Assembly: GCF_001425625.1 (NCBI RefSeq)
Contig: NZ_LMCP01000023.1
Location: 63,428-127,427, forward strand
DNA: 64,000 bases
Source of the DNA: Mesorhizobium sp. Root102
GTDB lineage: Bacteria; Pseudomonadota; Alphaproteobacteria; Rhizobiales; Rhizobiaceae
Reading direction: 5' to 3'
Made by a program: the position numbers and the translations under genes
Shown: piece by piece, positions 7,667 through 18,500 of the stretch
How the letters are laid out: every line of letters begins with the position of its first letter
Numbering within the stretch: the first letter of the stretch is position 1
Notes under the pieces: generated by a model
Seen by the model: the letters and a program-made list of their open reading frames with translations, nothing else
What the model was told of the DNA's origin: nothing
Databases searched by the model: none

Positions 7667-10222
7667 ATGCCGGGGCAACACCCGCACAGAGCGGGACGGG
7701 CCGTTTCCGGCGGCCATGACGATTCGGGGATCACCGGCTCCGCCTTGCAAAGCGGAGGCCTGTCGTGGCGCGTCCGCGCGTCAATCTTCCTTGCCACCTC
7801 CGCGCTGGCCGGCCCCTTGGCCAGTGCTGCCGCGCATGCCGAAACCGCTGCTGCCGCTGTGGCCGGATTGTCGGTGAGCGCCGTCGATGTCATGCAGCTT
7901 GCCGTGTTTGTCGGCGTGACGGGTGCCGCACTTCTGTCGGCCATCGTCCTCATCCGCGAAAGAGCCCGCACCTCGTCCGAGAATGTCGAACTCAGGAGCC
8001 GCCTCGCCGACATCAACGCGGCGCTGCGCCGCTCGGAGGCGCTGCTCAATCTGCGCGACCAGCGCGTGGTCGTCTGGGCCGCGGAAAACAAGAAGCCCGA
8101 ACTCATCGGCACGTTGCCCGTCGAAAGCGGCGCTCCGGAGGACAGGGCCGCTTTCCTCGCTTTCGGCCGCTGGCTGATGCCGCGTTCGGCTGCGGCGCTT
8201 GAACATGCCGTTGCGGGATTACGCGAAAAGGCCAGACCCTTCGACCTCGTCATCGAATCGCAGGCCGGCGCGCCGCTCGAAGTGCATGGCCGTAAGAGCG
8301 CGGCGCATGTGCTCGTGCGTTTCGTCTCGCTCTCGGAGACGCAGCGCAGCCAGGCCAGGCTGAAGATCGAGAACCAGCGGCTGGCCGCCGACCATGACAC
8401 GATGATCGGCCTGCTCGACGCGCTGAACATGCCGGCATGGCTTCGCAGTGAGGATGGGCGGCTGAAGTGGGTCAACCGGGCCTATGCCGATGGGGTCGAA
8501 GCCGAAAATGCCGAAGCCGCGGTTCGGGAGGCAAAAGAGTTCCTCGGCGGCCAGGCACGCGATGCGATTGCCGCCCAGCACAAGACGCATCCGGTCTTCG
8601 AACAGTCGCTTTCCACCGTGATCGAAGGTGATCGCCGTGTGTTTGCGGTCACCGATTTCGCCGGCAGCCACGGCTCGGCCGGCCTTGCTTGCGACACCAG
8701 CGCCATCGAGGCGGTTCGCGGCGAATACGAACGGACCGTCAGGAGCCACGCCGACACGCTCGACCAGCTCAACACGGCGGTAGCCATTTTCGACACCGAC
8801 GAGAAGCTGCGGTTCTTCAACCAGGCCTTCCAGAAACTATGGGGTCTCGACGCAGGCTTCCTGCACAGCGCTCCCGACAACGCCTTGCTGCTCGACCGGT
8901 TGCGCAGCGAGGGCAAGATCGCCGAGCAACCTGAATGGCGCCGCTGGAAGGAAGGCCTGCTCGGCGCCTATCGCGCCGTCGAATCGCAGGAACATTGGTG
9001 GCATCTGCCGGACGGCAAGACCATCCGCGTCGTCGCCAACCCGCAGCCCAAGGGCGGCGTGACCTGGGTGTTCGAGAACCTGACCGAGAAGATGGACCTC
9101 GAGAGCCGTTACCATACCGCGGTGCGGGTCCAGGGCGAGACGCTCGACAATCTTGCCGAAGGCGTGGCGGTGTTCGGTTCCGATGGCAAGCTCCGGCTGT
9201 CGAACCCGGCTTTTGCCAAACTCTGGGGGTTGAGCGCCGAAGCCGCCAAACCCAATGTCCACGTTTCCACAATCCGCGACCTTTGCGACCGGCAGGCGGC
9301 GGACAGCCCTTGGCCAGGCTTCGTTGCCGCCATCACCGGCTTCGACGACGAGCGCCGCGATCGCCACGGCCAGACCGAGCTCAACAACGGCAATGTGCTG
9401 AGCTACGCCATCATCCCATTGCCCAACGGGCAAGTGATGATGACCTTCGTGGACGTCACCGACAGCGTCAACGTCGAACGGGCGCTGAAGGACAAGAACG
9501 AGGCGCTGCAAAAATCCGATCAGCTCAAGAACGAATTCGTCCAGCACGTCTCCTACGAATTGCGCTCGCCGCTGACCAACATCATCGGCTTCACCGAATT
9601 GCTGTCGCTGCCGGCGACCGGTCCGCTGACGCAGAAGCAGCGTGAATATGTCGAGCATGTCAGCTCGTCCTCCTCGGTCCTGCTCACCATCGTCAACGAC
9701 ATACTCGACCTTGCGACGGTGGACGCCGGCATCATGCAGCTCGACATTTCCGAGGTGCAGGTCGATCGCACCATCGCGGCTGCGGCCGAACTGGTGGCGG
9801 ACCGGCTGGAAGAGCATTCGATCAGGCTCGAGGTCGACGCCACCGCTGCACCGAAGACGTTCCACGGCGATGAGATCCGCGTCCGCCAGATCCTCTACAA
9901 TCTGCTCAGCAACGCCGCCAACTACGCGCCGGAAGCCAGCACCATCCGGCTCACCTGCCGCCATCTGGCGGACGGGGTGGAATTCTCGGTTCATGACGAC
10001 GGCCCCGGCATGCCTCCGGACCTGCTCGATTCGGTGTTCCGTCGTTTCGAGCCGCGCGCCAATGGCGGCCGCCGGCGCGGCGCCGGTCTCGGCCTGTCGA
10101 TCGTCAAGAGCTTTGTCGAGCTGCATGGCGGCAGCGTTCGCATCGAAACCGGCAAGGACAAGGGCACGACCGTCATCTGCACCTTTCCCGACATGCCGGG
10201 CATCCGCGTCGCGGCCGAGTAG
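7667..10222 (+). CDS. divL: DivL-type PAS kinase with tyrosine at the phospho-acceptor site
   Basis: The product (851 residues) has hydrophobic segments at about 39-57 and 75-96, a coiled-coil linker, three PAS-like segments (the second and third with repeated N-FxKLWGL signatures), then DHp and HATPase domains. The H-box reads HVSYELRSPLTN: the usual histidine is Tyr630, the hallmark of DivL, which in Caulobacter acts through CckA and CtrA to control the cell cycle and polarity without needing histidine phosphorylation. The HATPase motifs NLLSNAANYA, DDGPGM and GAGLGLS are intact. ATG 7667 is chosen for its GGAGAGG eight bases upstream; the frame is open back to 7508. It is eight bases from the tsaE-amgK start. 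Functional assignment by family knowledge. Confidence 0.92.
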   Translation: MPGQHPHRAGRAVSGGHDDSGITGSALQSGGLSWRVRASIFLATSALAGPLASAAAHAETAAAAVAGLSVSAVDVMQLAVFVGVTGAALLSAIVLIRERARTSSENVELRSRLADINAALRRSEALLNLRDQRVVVWAAENKKPELIGTLPVESGAPEDRAAFLAFGRWLMPRSAAALEHAVAGLREKARPFDLVIESQAGAPLEVHGRKSAAHVLVRFVSLSETQRSQARLKIENQRLAADHDTMIGLLDALNMPAWLRSEDGRLKWVNRAYADGVEAENAEAAVREAKEFLGGQARDAIAAQHKTHPVFEQSLSTVIEGDRRVFAVTDFAGSHGSAGLACDTSAIEAVRGEYERTVRSHADTLDQLNTAVAIFDTDEKLRFFNQAFQKLWGLDAGFLHSAPDNALLLDRLRSEGKIAEQPEWRRWKEGLLGAYRAVESQEHWWHLPDGKTIRVVANPQPKGGVTWVFENLTEKMDLESRYHTAVRVQGETLDNLAEGVAVFGSDGKLRLSNPAFAKLWGLSAEAAKPNVHVSTIRDLCDRQAADSPWPGFVAAITGFDDERRDRHGQTELNNGNVLSYAIIPLPNGQVMMTFVDVTDSVNVERALKDKNEALQKSDQLKNEFVQHVSYELRSPLTNIIGFTELLSLPATGPLTQKQREYVEHVSSSSSVLLTIVNDILDLATVDAGIMQLDISEVQVDRTIAAAAELVADRLEEHSIRLEVDATAAPKTFHGDEIRVRQILYNLLSNAANYAPEASTIRLTCRHLADGVEFSVHDDGPGMPPDLLDSVFRRFEPRANGGRRRGAGLGLSIVKSFVELHGGSVRIETGKDKGTTVICTFPDMPGIRVAAE

Positions 10223-10230
10223 CGCGCTCG

Positions 10231-11742
10231 ATGACGGGATTGGTGCTGGAGCGTTCACTCGCCGACGAGACACAGACAGCACGGCTGGGCGAGGATCTGG
10301 CGCTGTCGCTGCGCCCGGGTGATGTGCTGGCCCTCAAGGGCGATCTCGGCGCCGGCAAGTCGACGCTGGCACGGGCCTTGATCAGGGCGTTGGCCGATGA
10401 TGCCGGCCTCGACGTTCCGAGCCCGACCTTCACGCTGGTGCAGAGCTACGACACGCGCATTCCGGTCCATCATTTCGATCTCTACCGCTTGTCCTCGGCG
10501 GCCGAGATCGATGAGCTTGGTTTCGACGAAGCACTGACGCAAGGCGCTGCTTTGGTCGAATGGCCGGAACGGGCGGAGGCCTATCTGCCGAAAGCCACGG
10601 TCCTGATCGAACTCGTCCAGCATGGCGCCGGCCGGTTGGCACGATTGTCGGGGCAGGGCGCTGCCTTCGATCGGGCGGCACGATCGCTGGCCATGCGCGA
10701 CTTTCTCGAAAATGCAGGCTGGGGGGAAGCGCAGCGCCGCCATTTCATCGGCGATGCTTCGGCCCGCTCCTATGAGATCGTTTCGCTACCGGACCGAAAG
10801 CCGCAAGTGTTGATGAACTCACCACGGCTGGTGCTCGGCCCGCCGGTTCGCGATGGCAAGCCCTATGCCGAGATCGCGCACACCGCCCAGTCGGTCTCCG
10901 CCTTCGTCGCCATCGACCGCGTCTTGAAAACCGGCGGCGTCAGCGTTCCGGAAATCCATGCCGAGGACCAGGAGCAGGGGTTCCTGCTGCTCGAACATCT
11001 CGGTTCGGAAGGGTTCCTCGGCAGCAATGGCCAGCCTCTGGCCGAGCGCTACGTGGCGGCGGCCGAACTGCTGGCCATGATGCACGGCAGGATTTGGCCG
11101 CAGCGCCTGGAAACAGGGTCGGGCGGCTTCCACGACGTGCCGCGTTTCGACCGTGACGCCATGATGATCGAAGCCGACCTGCTGGTCGACTGGTACGTGC
11201 CGGCGATATCGGGCAGCCTGGCAAGCGACAGCTTGCGCGCCGGTTACCGCAGGGAATGGAACGCGCTTCTCGACCGGCTGCAAGGCCGCGAAGTCACGCT
11301 GATGCTGCGTGATTTCCATTCGCCCAACATCATCTGGCGCGGCGATCGTGCCGGCCATGATCGGCTGGGCATCGTCGATTTCCAGGATGCTCTGATCGGC
11401 CCGTCCGCCTATGACGTCGCCTCGCTCGCCATGGACGCTCGCGTGACCATGTCGCCCGAGATCGAGAAACAGACACTTGATGCCTATGTCGCCGCGCGCC
11501 ACGCAGCCGGTGCTTTCGACGAAGCAACCTTCCTGGAATCCTACGCAATCATGGCGGCGCAGCGGAATTCCAAGATCCTCGGCATCTTCGTCCGCCTCGA
11601 AAAGCGCGACGGCAAGCCCTATTATCTGAAACACCTGCCGCGCATTCGCGACTATCTGCGCCGGGCCTTGTCTCATCCGGCGCTGGCAAGCCTGCGGGAT
11701 TTCTACGATGCCAACGGTTTGCTGGAGGAGCGAACGCTGTGA
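10231..11742 (+). CDS. tsaE-amgK: Fusion of TsaE (tRNA t6A ATPase) and an AmgK-type sugar kinase
   Basis: Residues 1 to about 150 are TsaE/YjeE, the ATPase of the tRNA threonylcarbamoyladenosine complex: Walker A GDLGAGKST at 37-45, SPTFTLV, HHFDLYRL and LVEWPER are all present. Residues from about 155 to 503 form an aminoglycoside-phosphotransferase-fold kinase with catalytic D361 in LRDFHSPNIIW and metal ligand D383 in IVDFQD, matching AmgK, which phosphorylates N-acetylmuramate and N-acetylglucosamine at the anomeric position. The next gene is murU, the following step of that recycling route, overlapping by four bases. There is no internal stop, so this is one 503-residue polypeptide, an arrangement known in rhizobia. 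Confidence 0.9.
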   Translation: MTGLVLERSLADETQTARLGEDLALSLRPGDVLALKGDLGAGKSTLARALIRALADDAGLDVPSPTFTLVQSYDTRIPVHHFDLYRLSSAAEIDELGFDEALTQGAALVEWPERAEAYLPKATVLIELVQHGAGRLARLSGQGAAFDRAARSLAMRDFLENAGWGEAQRRHFIGDASARSYEIVSLPDRKPQVLMNSPRLVLGPPVRDGKPYAEIAHTAQSVSAFVAIDRVLKTGGVSVPEIHAEDQEQGFLLLEHLGSEGFLGSNGQPLAERYVAAAELLAMMHGRIWPQRLETGSGGFHDVPRFDRDAMMIEADLLVDWYVPAISGSLASDSLRAGYRREWNALLDRLQGREVTLMLRDFHSPNIIWRGDRAGHDRLGIVDFQDALIGPSAYDVASLAMDARVTMSPEIEKQTLDAYVAARHAAGAFDEATFLESYAIMAAQRNSKILGIFVRLEKRDGKPYYLKHLPRIRDYLRRALSHPALASLRDFYDANGLLEERTL

Positions 11743-12467
11743 CAGCAAGACCGGACACCGCCATCGTACTTGCCGCCGGGCTGGGCAAGCGCATGCGGCC
11801 GATCACCGACACCATTCCCAAGCCGCTGGTCAGGATCGCCGGCAAGACGTTGCTGGACTGGAGCCTGGACAGCCTGGCCGCGGCCGGTATCACCAAGGCA
11901 GTCGTCAACGTCCATTACTTTCCCGAACAGATCGTCGCCCATGTCGCCGCGCGCCGCGCGCCACGGATCGTCATTTCCGATGAGAGCAAACAACTGCTCG
12001 ATTCCGCCGGGGGTATTGTCAAGGCATTGCCGGAACTGGGCGAGCAGCCCTTCTATATCCTCAACGCCGATACATTCTGGATCGACGACGGTCCCCTCAA
12101 TCTCGGCCGCCTCGCCCTTGCATGGGACGCGGCGAAAATGGATATTCTGCTGATGCTGGCGGATCTCCATCAGGCGACCGGACACTGCGGCAGCACCGAT
12201 TTCCTGGTGGCGCCGGACGGAGGCTTGCGGCGCTCAAAGGGGGATCCAGCGGGCCTGATCTATGCCGGGGCGGCGATCGTCCATCCGCGCCTGTTCAAGG
12301 GCGCACCGGCCGGGCCGCACTCGCTCAATGCCTATTTCGATTCGGCCATCGCCGCAGGGCGCCTGTTCGGCATGCCGATGCATGGCCATTGGATCACCGT
12401 CGGTACGCCCGACGCCATTGCGCTCGCGGAAGCGGCGGTTGCCGGCGCACTGACCGAGTCGCAATGA
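11739..12467 (+). CDS. murU: N-acetylmuramate alpha-1-phosphate uridylyltransferase MurU
   Basis: MurU turns MurNAc-1-phosphate and UTP into UDP-MurNAc, feeding recycled wall sugar straight into peptidoglycan precursor synthesis and bypassing the fosfomycin-sensitive MurA step. The 242-residue protein is a single nucleotidyltransferase domain with the loop LAAGLGKRMRPITDTIPKPL at about residues 11-30 and the metal-binding LNADTFW near 105. It lacks the C-terminal left-handed beta-helix of GlmU-type enzymes, as MurU should. Start ATG 11739 overlaps the end of the kinase gene and its stop overlaps the addB start, so the three are probably translated as a coupled series. The pairing with AmgK makes the substrate assignment likely. 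Confidence 0.88.
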   Translation: MTARPDTAIVLAAGLGKRMRPITDTIPKPLVRIAGKTLLDWSLDSLAAAGITKAVVNVHYFPEQIVAHVAARRAPRIVISDESKQLLDSAGGIVKALPELGEQPFYILNADTFWIDDGPLNLGRLALAWDAAKMDILLMLADLHQATGHCGSTDFLVAPDGGLRRSKGDPAGLIYAGAAIVHPRLFKGAPAGPHSLNAYFDSAIAAGRLFGMPMHGHWITVGTPDAIALAEAAVAGALTESQ

Positions 12468-15400
12468 GCGGCTCAAGCCGCGTTTTCTCAATTCCGCCCG
12501 GAGCGCCGTTTCTGCCGACGCTTGCCGAGGCGCTGCTTGCCGGCCGCCTCGTTCCGGGGTTTCGCTTTGACGGCGATCCGCTCGCTTTGGCCGATGTCAC
12601 CATCTATGTGCCGACGCGCCGCGCCGCGCGTGCCTTGCGGGGTGTCTTCGTCGACAGCCTGGCGGCGCGCGGCGGCGGCGGTTCGGCGATCCTGCCGGTC
12701 ATCCGGCCACTTGGCGAGTTCGATGAGGATGAGGCGGCATTCGAGACCGAGGCATCGGCGGCCATCGATCTCGCACCACCGATCGCAGCAACCGAACGCC
12801 TGTTGCTGCTGACGCCGCTGGTGCGCGCCTGGAAACGCCGGCTGCCGGCGCATGTCGCTGCCCTTTTTGCCGAGGAGATTGTTATCCCGGCCTCCACCGC
12901 CGATGCGATCTGGCTGGCGCGCGATCTCGCCCGGCTGATGGACGAGATCGAGACGGAAGGCACGGACTGGGCCAAGCTCACCGATCTGGTGACCGGCAAC
13001 CTTGCCGGATGGTGGCAGGTGACGCTCGAATTCCTCGGCATCGTCACCGACGCCTGGCCGAAATTCCTTGAAGAGAGCGACCGCTCCAATCCGGCCGCGC
13101 ATCGCAGCGCGCTGATCCGCGCCGAGGCGACGCGCCTGCAGCGCAATCCGCCTGCTGGGCCGGTCATCGCCGCGGGTTCCACCGGCTCGATCCCCGCCAC
13201 GGCAGAACTGCTTGCCGCGATCGCCCGCTTGCCCGGCGGAGCCATCGTGCTGCCCGGTCTCGACCGGACGCTGGACGAAGCGTCGTTCCAGGCAATCGCC
13301 GCGCCCGGGGCACGTCCGGCCGTGCTCGGCCACCCGCAATATGGCCTCGCCAGGTTGATCGCCAAGATCGGCGTGCTGCGCGACGATGTCGAGGAGATCG
13401 GCGTGGGCGAACCGCAACTTGCGCTTCGCGCCGCCCTTGTCGGCGAAGCATTGCGGCCGGCCGAGACCACCGAACTCTGGGCCGAGACACGCGCCGGTTT
13501 CTCGGCATCCGACATTGCCGGCGCCTTCGCCGAAGTGACCTTGCTCGAAGCTGCCAGCGAACGCGATGAAGCCGTCGCCATCGCCGTTGCACTCAAGCGC
13601 GCGGTCGAACAGCCCGGCCAAAGGGCGGCTCTCGTCACCGGCGACCGCGCCCTGGCGCGTCGCGTCTCGATCGAGCTCCAGCGCTTCGGCGTCGTTGCCG
13701 ACGATTCCGGCGGCACGCCGCTCGCCAACACCCCGGCGGCCAGCCTGCTCAGGCTGGCGCTTGAGGCGTTGTTCCGGCCAGGCGATCCGGTCGGCCTGCT
13801 GTCGCTGCTCAAACATCCGCTGCTTGGCCTTGGCCTCGAACGGGCTGATGTGCGCCACGCGGCGGAACTTGTCGAACTGGTGGCGCTGCGCGGTGGCACA
13901 GGCCGCCCCGACATCGTTTCGCTGCCGGAACTGTTCGAGGCCCGCCTCACCGGCCTCGGCAGCGGCGGCCGGCCGCCCTTCTGGTTCTCCCGGTTGACGG
14001 TGCGTGCCATCGAAGGCGCGCGGGATTTGCTTGGACGCCTCACACAAGCGCTGGCGCCGCTCGCGGCTTTCCGTGACCAAGGGGACGCCGACCTTGCCGC
14101 GCTGGTCAGGGCCAGCGTCGTCGCCCTCGAAAATCTCGGCCGCACCGCCGATGGCGGCCTTGGCGAGCTCTATGCCGGTGACGCCGGTGAGAAGCTTGCC
14201 GAACTGCTGCGCGGGCTGGTCGCGGCTTCGGCGTCCTTGTCGTTCGCGGGCAACGAGTGGCCCGACGTGATGGCGGCGCTGATTGCGGCCGAAACGGTCA
14301 AGCCGGCGCAAGGCACCGACAGGAACATCGCCATCTGGGGCGCGCTGGAAGCGCGGCTGCAGACTGTCGATACGCTGGTCATCGGCGGGCTCAACGAGGG
14401 CATATGGCCACGCAAGCCGGAGAGCGACCGCTTCATGTCGCGGCTGATGAAGACCGGCATCGACCTCGAACCGCCGGAGCGGCGTATCGGCCTTGCCGCG
14501 CATGATTTCCAGATGGCGATGGGTGCCAGGAAGGTGGTGCTGGCCCGCTCGGCACGCGCCGGCGACGCCCCCGCCGTGCCGTCGCGCTGGCTGCAACGCC
14601 TGCTCACCTTCATCGGCAACGACCAGGCAGCGCAACTCCGTCGCCGTGGCGACGAACTGCTCGCCTGGGCGCGCGCGCTCGATACCGGTCCAAGGCAGGA
14701 TTTTGCACCCCGGCCGCAGCCGAAACCGCCTTTGTCAGTGCGCCCAGGGCATTTCTCGGTCACCGAGATCGAGACGCTGCGCCGGGATCCCTACGCCGTC
14801 TATGCAAGACGGATCCTTGGCCTGATGCCGCTCGATCCGGTCATTCGCGATCCCGGTGCGGCCGAGCGCGGCACGCTGTTTCACGCCATCCTGCACCTCT
14901 TCTCGGCGCGCGTCGCCGATCCGCGCGCACCCGATGCGCTCGCCGGCCTCATCGCCGCCGGCCGCGCCTGTTTTGCCGAAGCCGCACTCCCGGCCGATGT
15001 CGAGGCGGTGTGGTGGCCGCGTTTCGAAAAGCTCGCCGCAAACATCATCGAGTGGGAGCGCACACGCGCCGACGCGGTGATCCGGCGGCATGCCGAGGAG
15101 CGCGCCGGCAAGACCGTCGTCGGTCAGTCCGGCGTGACGCTGTCCGGCTACGCCGATCGCGTCGATCTTCTGGCCGGCGGCATGGCCGACATACTGGACT
15201 ACAAGACGGGCTCCTCGCCGTCCAAGGCGCAGGCGCACACGCTGCTGGCGCCGCAACTGGCGCTGGAGGGCGCGCTGCTCAGGCGCGGCGCTTTCAAGGA
15301 TTTGGGCGCGCGCGAGCCCTCGCAACTGGCTTTCGTGCGCTTGAAGCCGAATGGCGAGGTGTTCGAGGAATCGATCCTCGAACACAACCGCCAGCCGCGA

Positions 15401-15598
15401 ACCGCCACCGATCTCGCCGAAGAGGCCTGGGCGCGGCTGGAAAAGCTGCTCATCCACTATGCCGACCCGGCGACCGGCTATCTGTCGCGCGCGCTGCCGT
15501 TTCGCGAAGGCGAGACCGATGGCGACTACGACCATCTTGCCCGCGTGCTCGAATGGTCGGCAGGCGGCGATGCCGGTGACGAGGGAGGGGAGGCATGA
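12464..15598 (+). CDS. addB: Double-strand break repair protein AddB
   Basis: AddB partners AddA in the helicase-nuclease that resects double-strand breaks and loads RecA, replacing RecBCD in alphaproteobacteria. The 1044-residue product has an inactive helicase-like core and a C-terminal PD-(D/E)XK nuclease with the signature DILDYKTGSSPSKAQAH near residue 908. A LNEGIWPRKPESDRF segment near 645 matches the RecB/AddB-like region. ATG 12464 overlaps the murU stop (ATGA); a much longer upstream frame only runs through murU out of frame and is rejected. It overlaps addA by four bases. Confidence 0.94.
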   Translation: MSGSSRVFSIPPGAPFLPTLAEALLAGRLVPGFRFDGDPLALADVTIYVPTRRAARALRGVFVDSLAARGGGGSAILPVIRPLGEFDEDEAAFETEASAAIDLAPPIAATERLLLLTPLVRAWKRRLPAHVAALFAEEIVIPASTADAIWLARDLARLMDEIETEGTDWAKLTDLVTGNLAGWWQVTLEFLGIVTDAWPKFLEESDRSNPAAHRSALIRAEATRLQRNPPAGPVIAAGSTGSIPATAELLAAIARLPGGAIVLPGLDRTLDEASFQAIAAPGARPAVLGHPQYGLARLIAKIGVLRDDVEEIGVGEPQLALRAALVGEALRPAETTELWAETRAGFSASDIAGAFAEVTLLEAASERDEAVAIAVALKRAVEQPGQRAALVTGDRALARRVSIELQRFGVVADDSGGTPLANTPAASLLRLALEALFRPGDPVGLLSLLKHPLLGLGLERADVRHAAELVELVALRGGTGRPDIVSLPELFEARLTGLGSGGRPPFWFSRLTVRAIEGARDLLGRLTQALAPLAAFRDQGDADLAALVRASVVALENLGRTADGGLGELYAGDAGEKLAELLRGLVAASASLSFAGNEWPDVMAALIAAETVKPAQGTDRNIAIWGALEARLQTVDTLVIGGLNEGIWPRKPESDRFMSRLMKTGIDLEPPERRIGLAAHDFQMAMGARKVVLARSARAGDAPAVPSRWLQRLLTFIGNDQAAQLRRRGDELLAWARALDTGPRQDFAPRPQPKPPLSVRPGHFSVTEIETLRRDPYAVYARRILGLMPLDPVIRDPGAAERGTLFHAILHLFSARVADPRAPDALAGLIAAGRACFAEAALPADVEAVWWPRFEKLAANIIEWERTRADAVIRRHAEERAGKTVVGQSGVTLSGYADRVDLLAGGMADILDYKTGSSPSKAQAHTLLAPQLALEGALLRRGAFKDLGAREPSQLAFVRLKPNGEVFEESILEHNRQPRTATDLAEEAWARLEKLLIHYADPATGYLSRALPFREGETDGDYDHLARVLEWSAGGDAGDEGGEA

Positions 15599-18500
15599 AG
15601 AAAGCCTATCCGATCCCCAGCGACACCGCGACCAGCCAGGCCCGCGCCGCCGATCCAGGCAATTCCGCCTGGGTGTCGGCGAACGCCGGCTCCGGCAAGA
15701 CCCATGTGCTCGCCCAGCGCGTCATCCGGCTGCTGCTGCGCGGTACTGACCCGTCGAAAATCCTGTGCCTGACCTACACGCGCGCCGCCGCCGCCAACAT
15801 GTCGAACCGGGTGTTCTCGACACTGTCGGAATGGACCACCCTCGGTGACGCGGACCTGGCGGCAAAGGTCGAGGCGCTGGAAGGCCGCCGACCGGATCTC
15901 GAGACCATGCGCCGGGCGCGGCGCCTGTTCGCCGAGGCGCTGGAAACGCCCGGTGGGCTGAAGATCCAGACCATCCATGCCTTCTGCGAATCGGTGCTGC
16001 ACCAGTTCCCGCTGGAGGCCAACATCCCTGCCCACTTCGAGATGCTCGATGGCCAGATGGAGGCGTCGCTGTTTGCCGCCGCGCGCCGCGACATGATCTC
16101 CGGCACTGCCGCCGGCGAGGCGGATTTGGCCGAAGCCTTTGCCACCATTCTCGATCGTGGCGGCGAAGCGGGGCTCGACGCCTTGCTGGGCGAGATCGTG
16201 CGCAAGCGCGACGGCTTGCGTAATTTCATCGACGCGGTTGGACGCGACGGCACGCGCTTCCAGGCACTGTTCGATGAGTTCGATTTTCGCCCCGGCCAGA
16301 CCGCCGAAAGCATAGCGGCTTCGGTGTGGCCGTTGCCGGGCTTCCTGCCCGACTATTTTGCCGGCTTTGCCCATGCCGCTGAAGCCGCCGACGCCAGATC
16401 GGTGCTGAACAACATCCTGCCCTATGCGCGCCAGGCTTTCGCCGAGGGCGATCCCATTCGCCGCCTGCAACTGCTGGCGAGAGCCTTCCTCAAGACCGAT
16501 GGCGATGCCTACGATCCGGCAAAGGCCTTCAAGAAGGCTCTGGTCGATCGGCTGCCGGATCTGGCGGAGCGTTATCTCTCGGCGACCAAAGCCATCATCG
16601 AAACAGTCGACCGGTTGGCTTTGTTCCGGATGCTGGAAGGCACAAGCGCCGCGCTGACCATCGCTGACTGGCTGATCGCCCGTTATGAAGTGCTGAAGCG
16701 CAGCCGTGGATTTCTCGACTTCAACGACCTGATCACCCGCACGGTCAACCTTCTGGCGCGGCCCGATGCCGGCCCCTGGGTACAATACAAGCTCGACCAG
16801 GGCATCGACCATATCCTGCTCGACGAGGCGCAGGACACCAGCCCGGATCAGTGGGAAGTGGTGAAGCACCTGGCGGAAGAATTCTTTGCCGGCTTCGGCG
16901 CGCGCGATAGGGTCCATCGCACGGTCTTTGCCGTCGGCGACGAGAAGCAGTCGATCTATTCGTTCCAGGGTGCCGCCCCGGACTCCTTCGCCGACAGCCG
17001 GCTGTTGTTCGCGGGACGAGTGCGTGACGCCGAGGCGTCCTTCGCCGACCTCAAGCTGACCTGGTCGTTCCGCTCGACCGACGACGTTCTTACCGCCGTC
17101 GACCGCGTCTTCGCCGACGCAAGCGTGCGGCGCGGTATCAGCCATGATCCCGATCCGCTACGCCACCAGGCGATCCGCACCGATGCGCCGGGCTATGTCG
17201 AAGTGTGGCCGTCGGTCGGCGCCGACGTCGTCGACGAGCCCGACGACTGGACGCAAGCCATCGATCACGCGCATGCACCGGCGGTACGCGTTGCCGAGAA
17301 CGTCGCCGCCACCATTGCCGGCTGGATCGGCGCTGGCGAGATCATCGAAGGCCGCGGCAAGCGACTGCGGCCAGGCGACGTGCTGGTGCTGGTGCGCAAG
17401 CGCGATCGCTTCGTCCATGCGCTGACCCGGGCGCTCAAACGCCGCGACATTCCGGTCGCCGGCGCCGACCGGTTGAGCCTGCCCGGACACATCGCGGTCA
17501 AGGACCTGATCGCGCTCGGTCATCTCCTCATCCAGCCGCAGGACGACCTGTCGCTCGCCGCCGTGCTGCGCAGCCCGATCTTCGATCTGCCTGAAGAGAC
17601 GCTTTTCACGCTCGCCGCGGAGCGGCCGTCGGGCCTGTCGCTGATCGCGTCGCTGCGACAGCACGCCAGCGAAAGCCAGAGACTTGCGAAGATCGTCGCC
17701 CAAGTCGACATCTGGACGAACGAGGCCGCCTTCAAACCGGTGTTCGAATTCTATGCCGCCCTGCTTGCGCGCGATGGCGTGCGCCGGAAGATGATCGCGC
17801 GGCTTGGCCCTGAGGCCGGCGACATTCTCGACGAGTTCCTGAGTTTCTGCCTCGCCGAGGAGCGAACCGGCCTGCCGGGACTAGAAGCCTTCCTGTCGAC
17901 GCTGGAAAATGCCGGTCCCGAGATCAAGCGCGAGATGGACCAGACCCGCGACGAGGTTCGGGTCATGACCGTGCATGCCGCCAAGGGCCTGGAAGCGCCG
18001 GTCGTGTTCCTGGTCGATGGTGGTTCCGCCCCGTTCAGCGACCAGCATCTGCCGCGCCTGATGTCCTTCGATGGCTCCGGCGCAAACTGGGAAGGCAAGG
18101 GTTATCTCTGGCGCTCGGCCAGCGACGTCGCCAACGGCTTTTCCAAGGCAGCGGCAGCGCGGGCACGAGAACTTGCCGACGACGAATACCGCCGGTTGCT
18201 TTATGTCGGCATGACCCGTGCCGAGGACCGGCTGATCGTCTGCGGCTATCATGGCAAGCGGGCCCCGAACGCCGGCACCTGGCACTCGATCGTCAGCCGC
18301 GCGCTGATCGGCGCTCCCGAGAGCGAGCAGCGTCCGCATCCCACCGGCGGCGAGCCGGTGCATCGTTTCCATGTGACCAAGCTGCCGCCCGTCGCGCCAA
18401 GCTCCGCTGAGCAGGTACGGCAGGCCGATGCTTTCGGACCATTGCCGGCGACCCTGTTCCGGCCTCTGCCGCCTTTCGAGGATTTACCGCGCCCACTGTC

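Noticed and set aside
12488..14635. 715-residue minus-strand open frame
   Set aside because: Antisense of addB with no similarity to any family I recognise.
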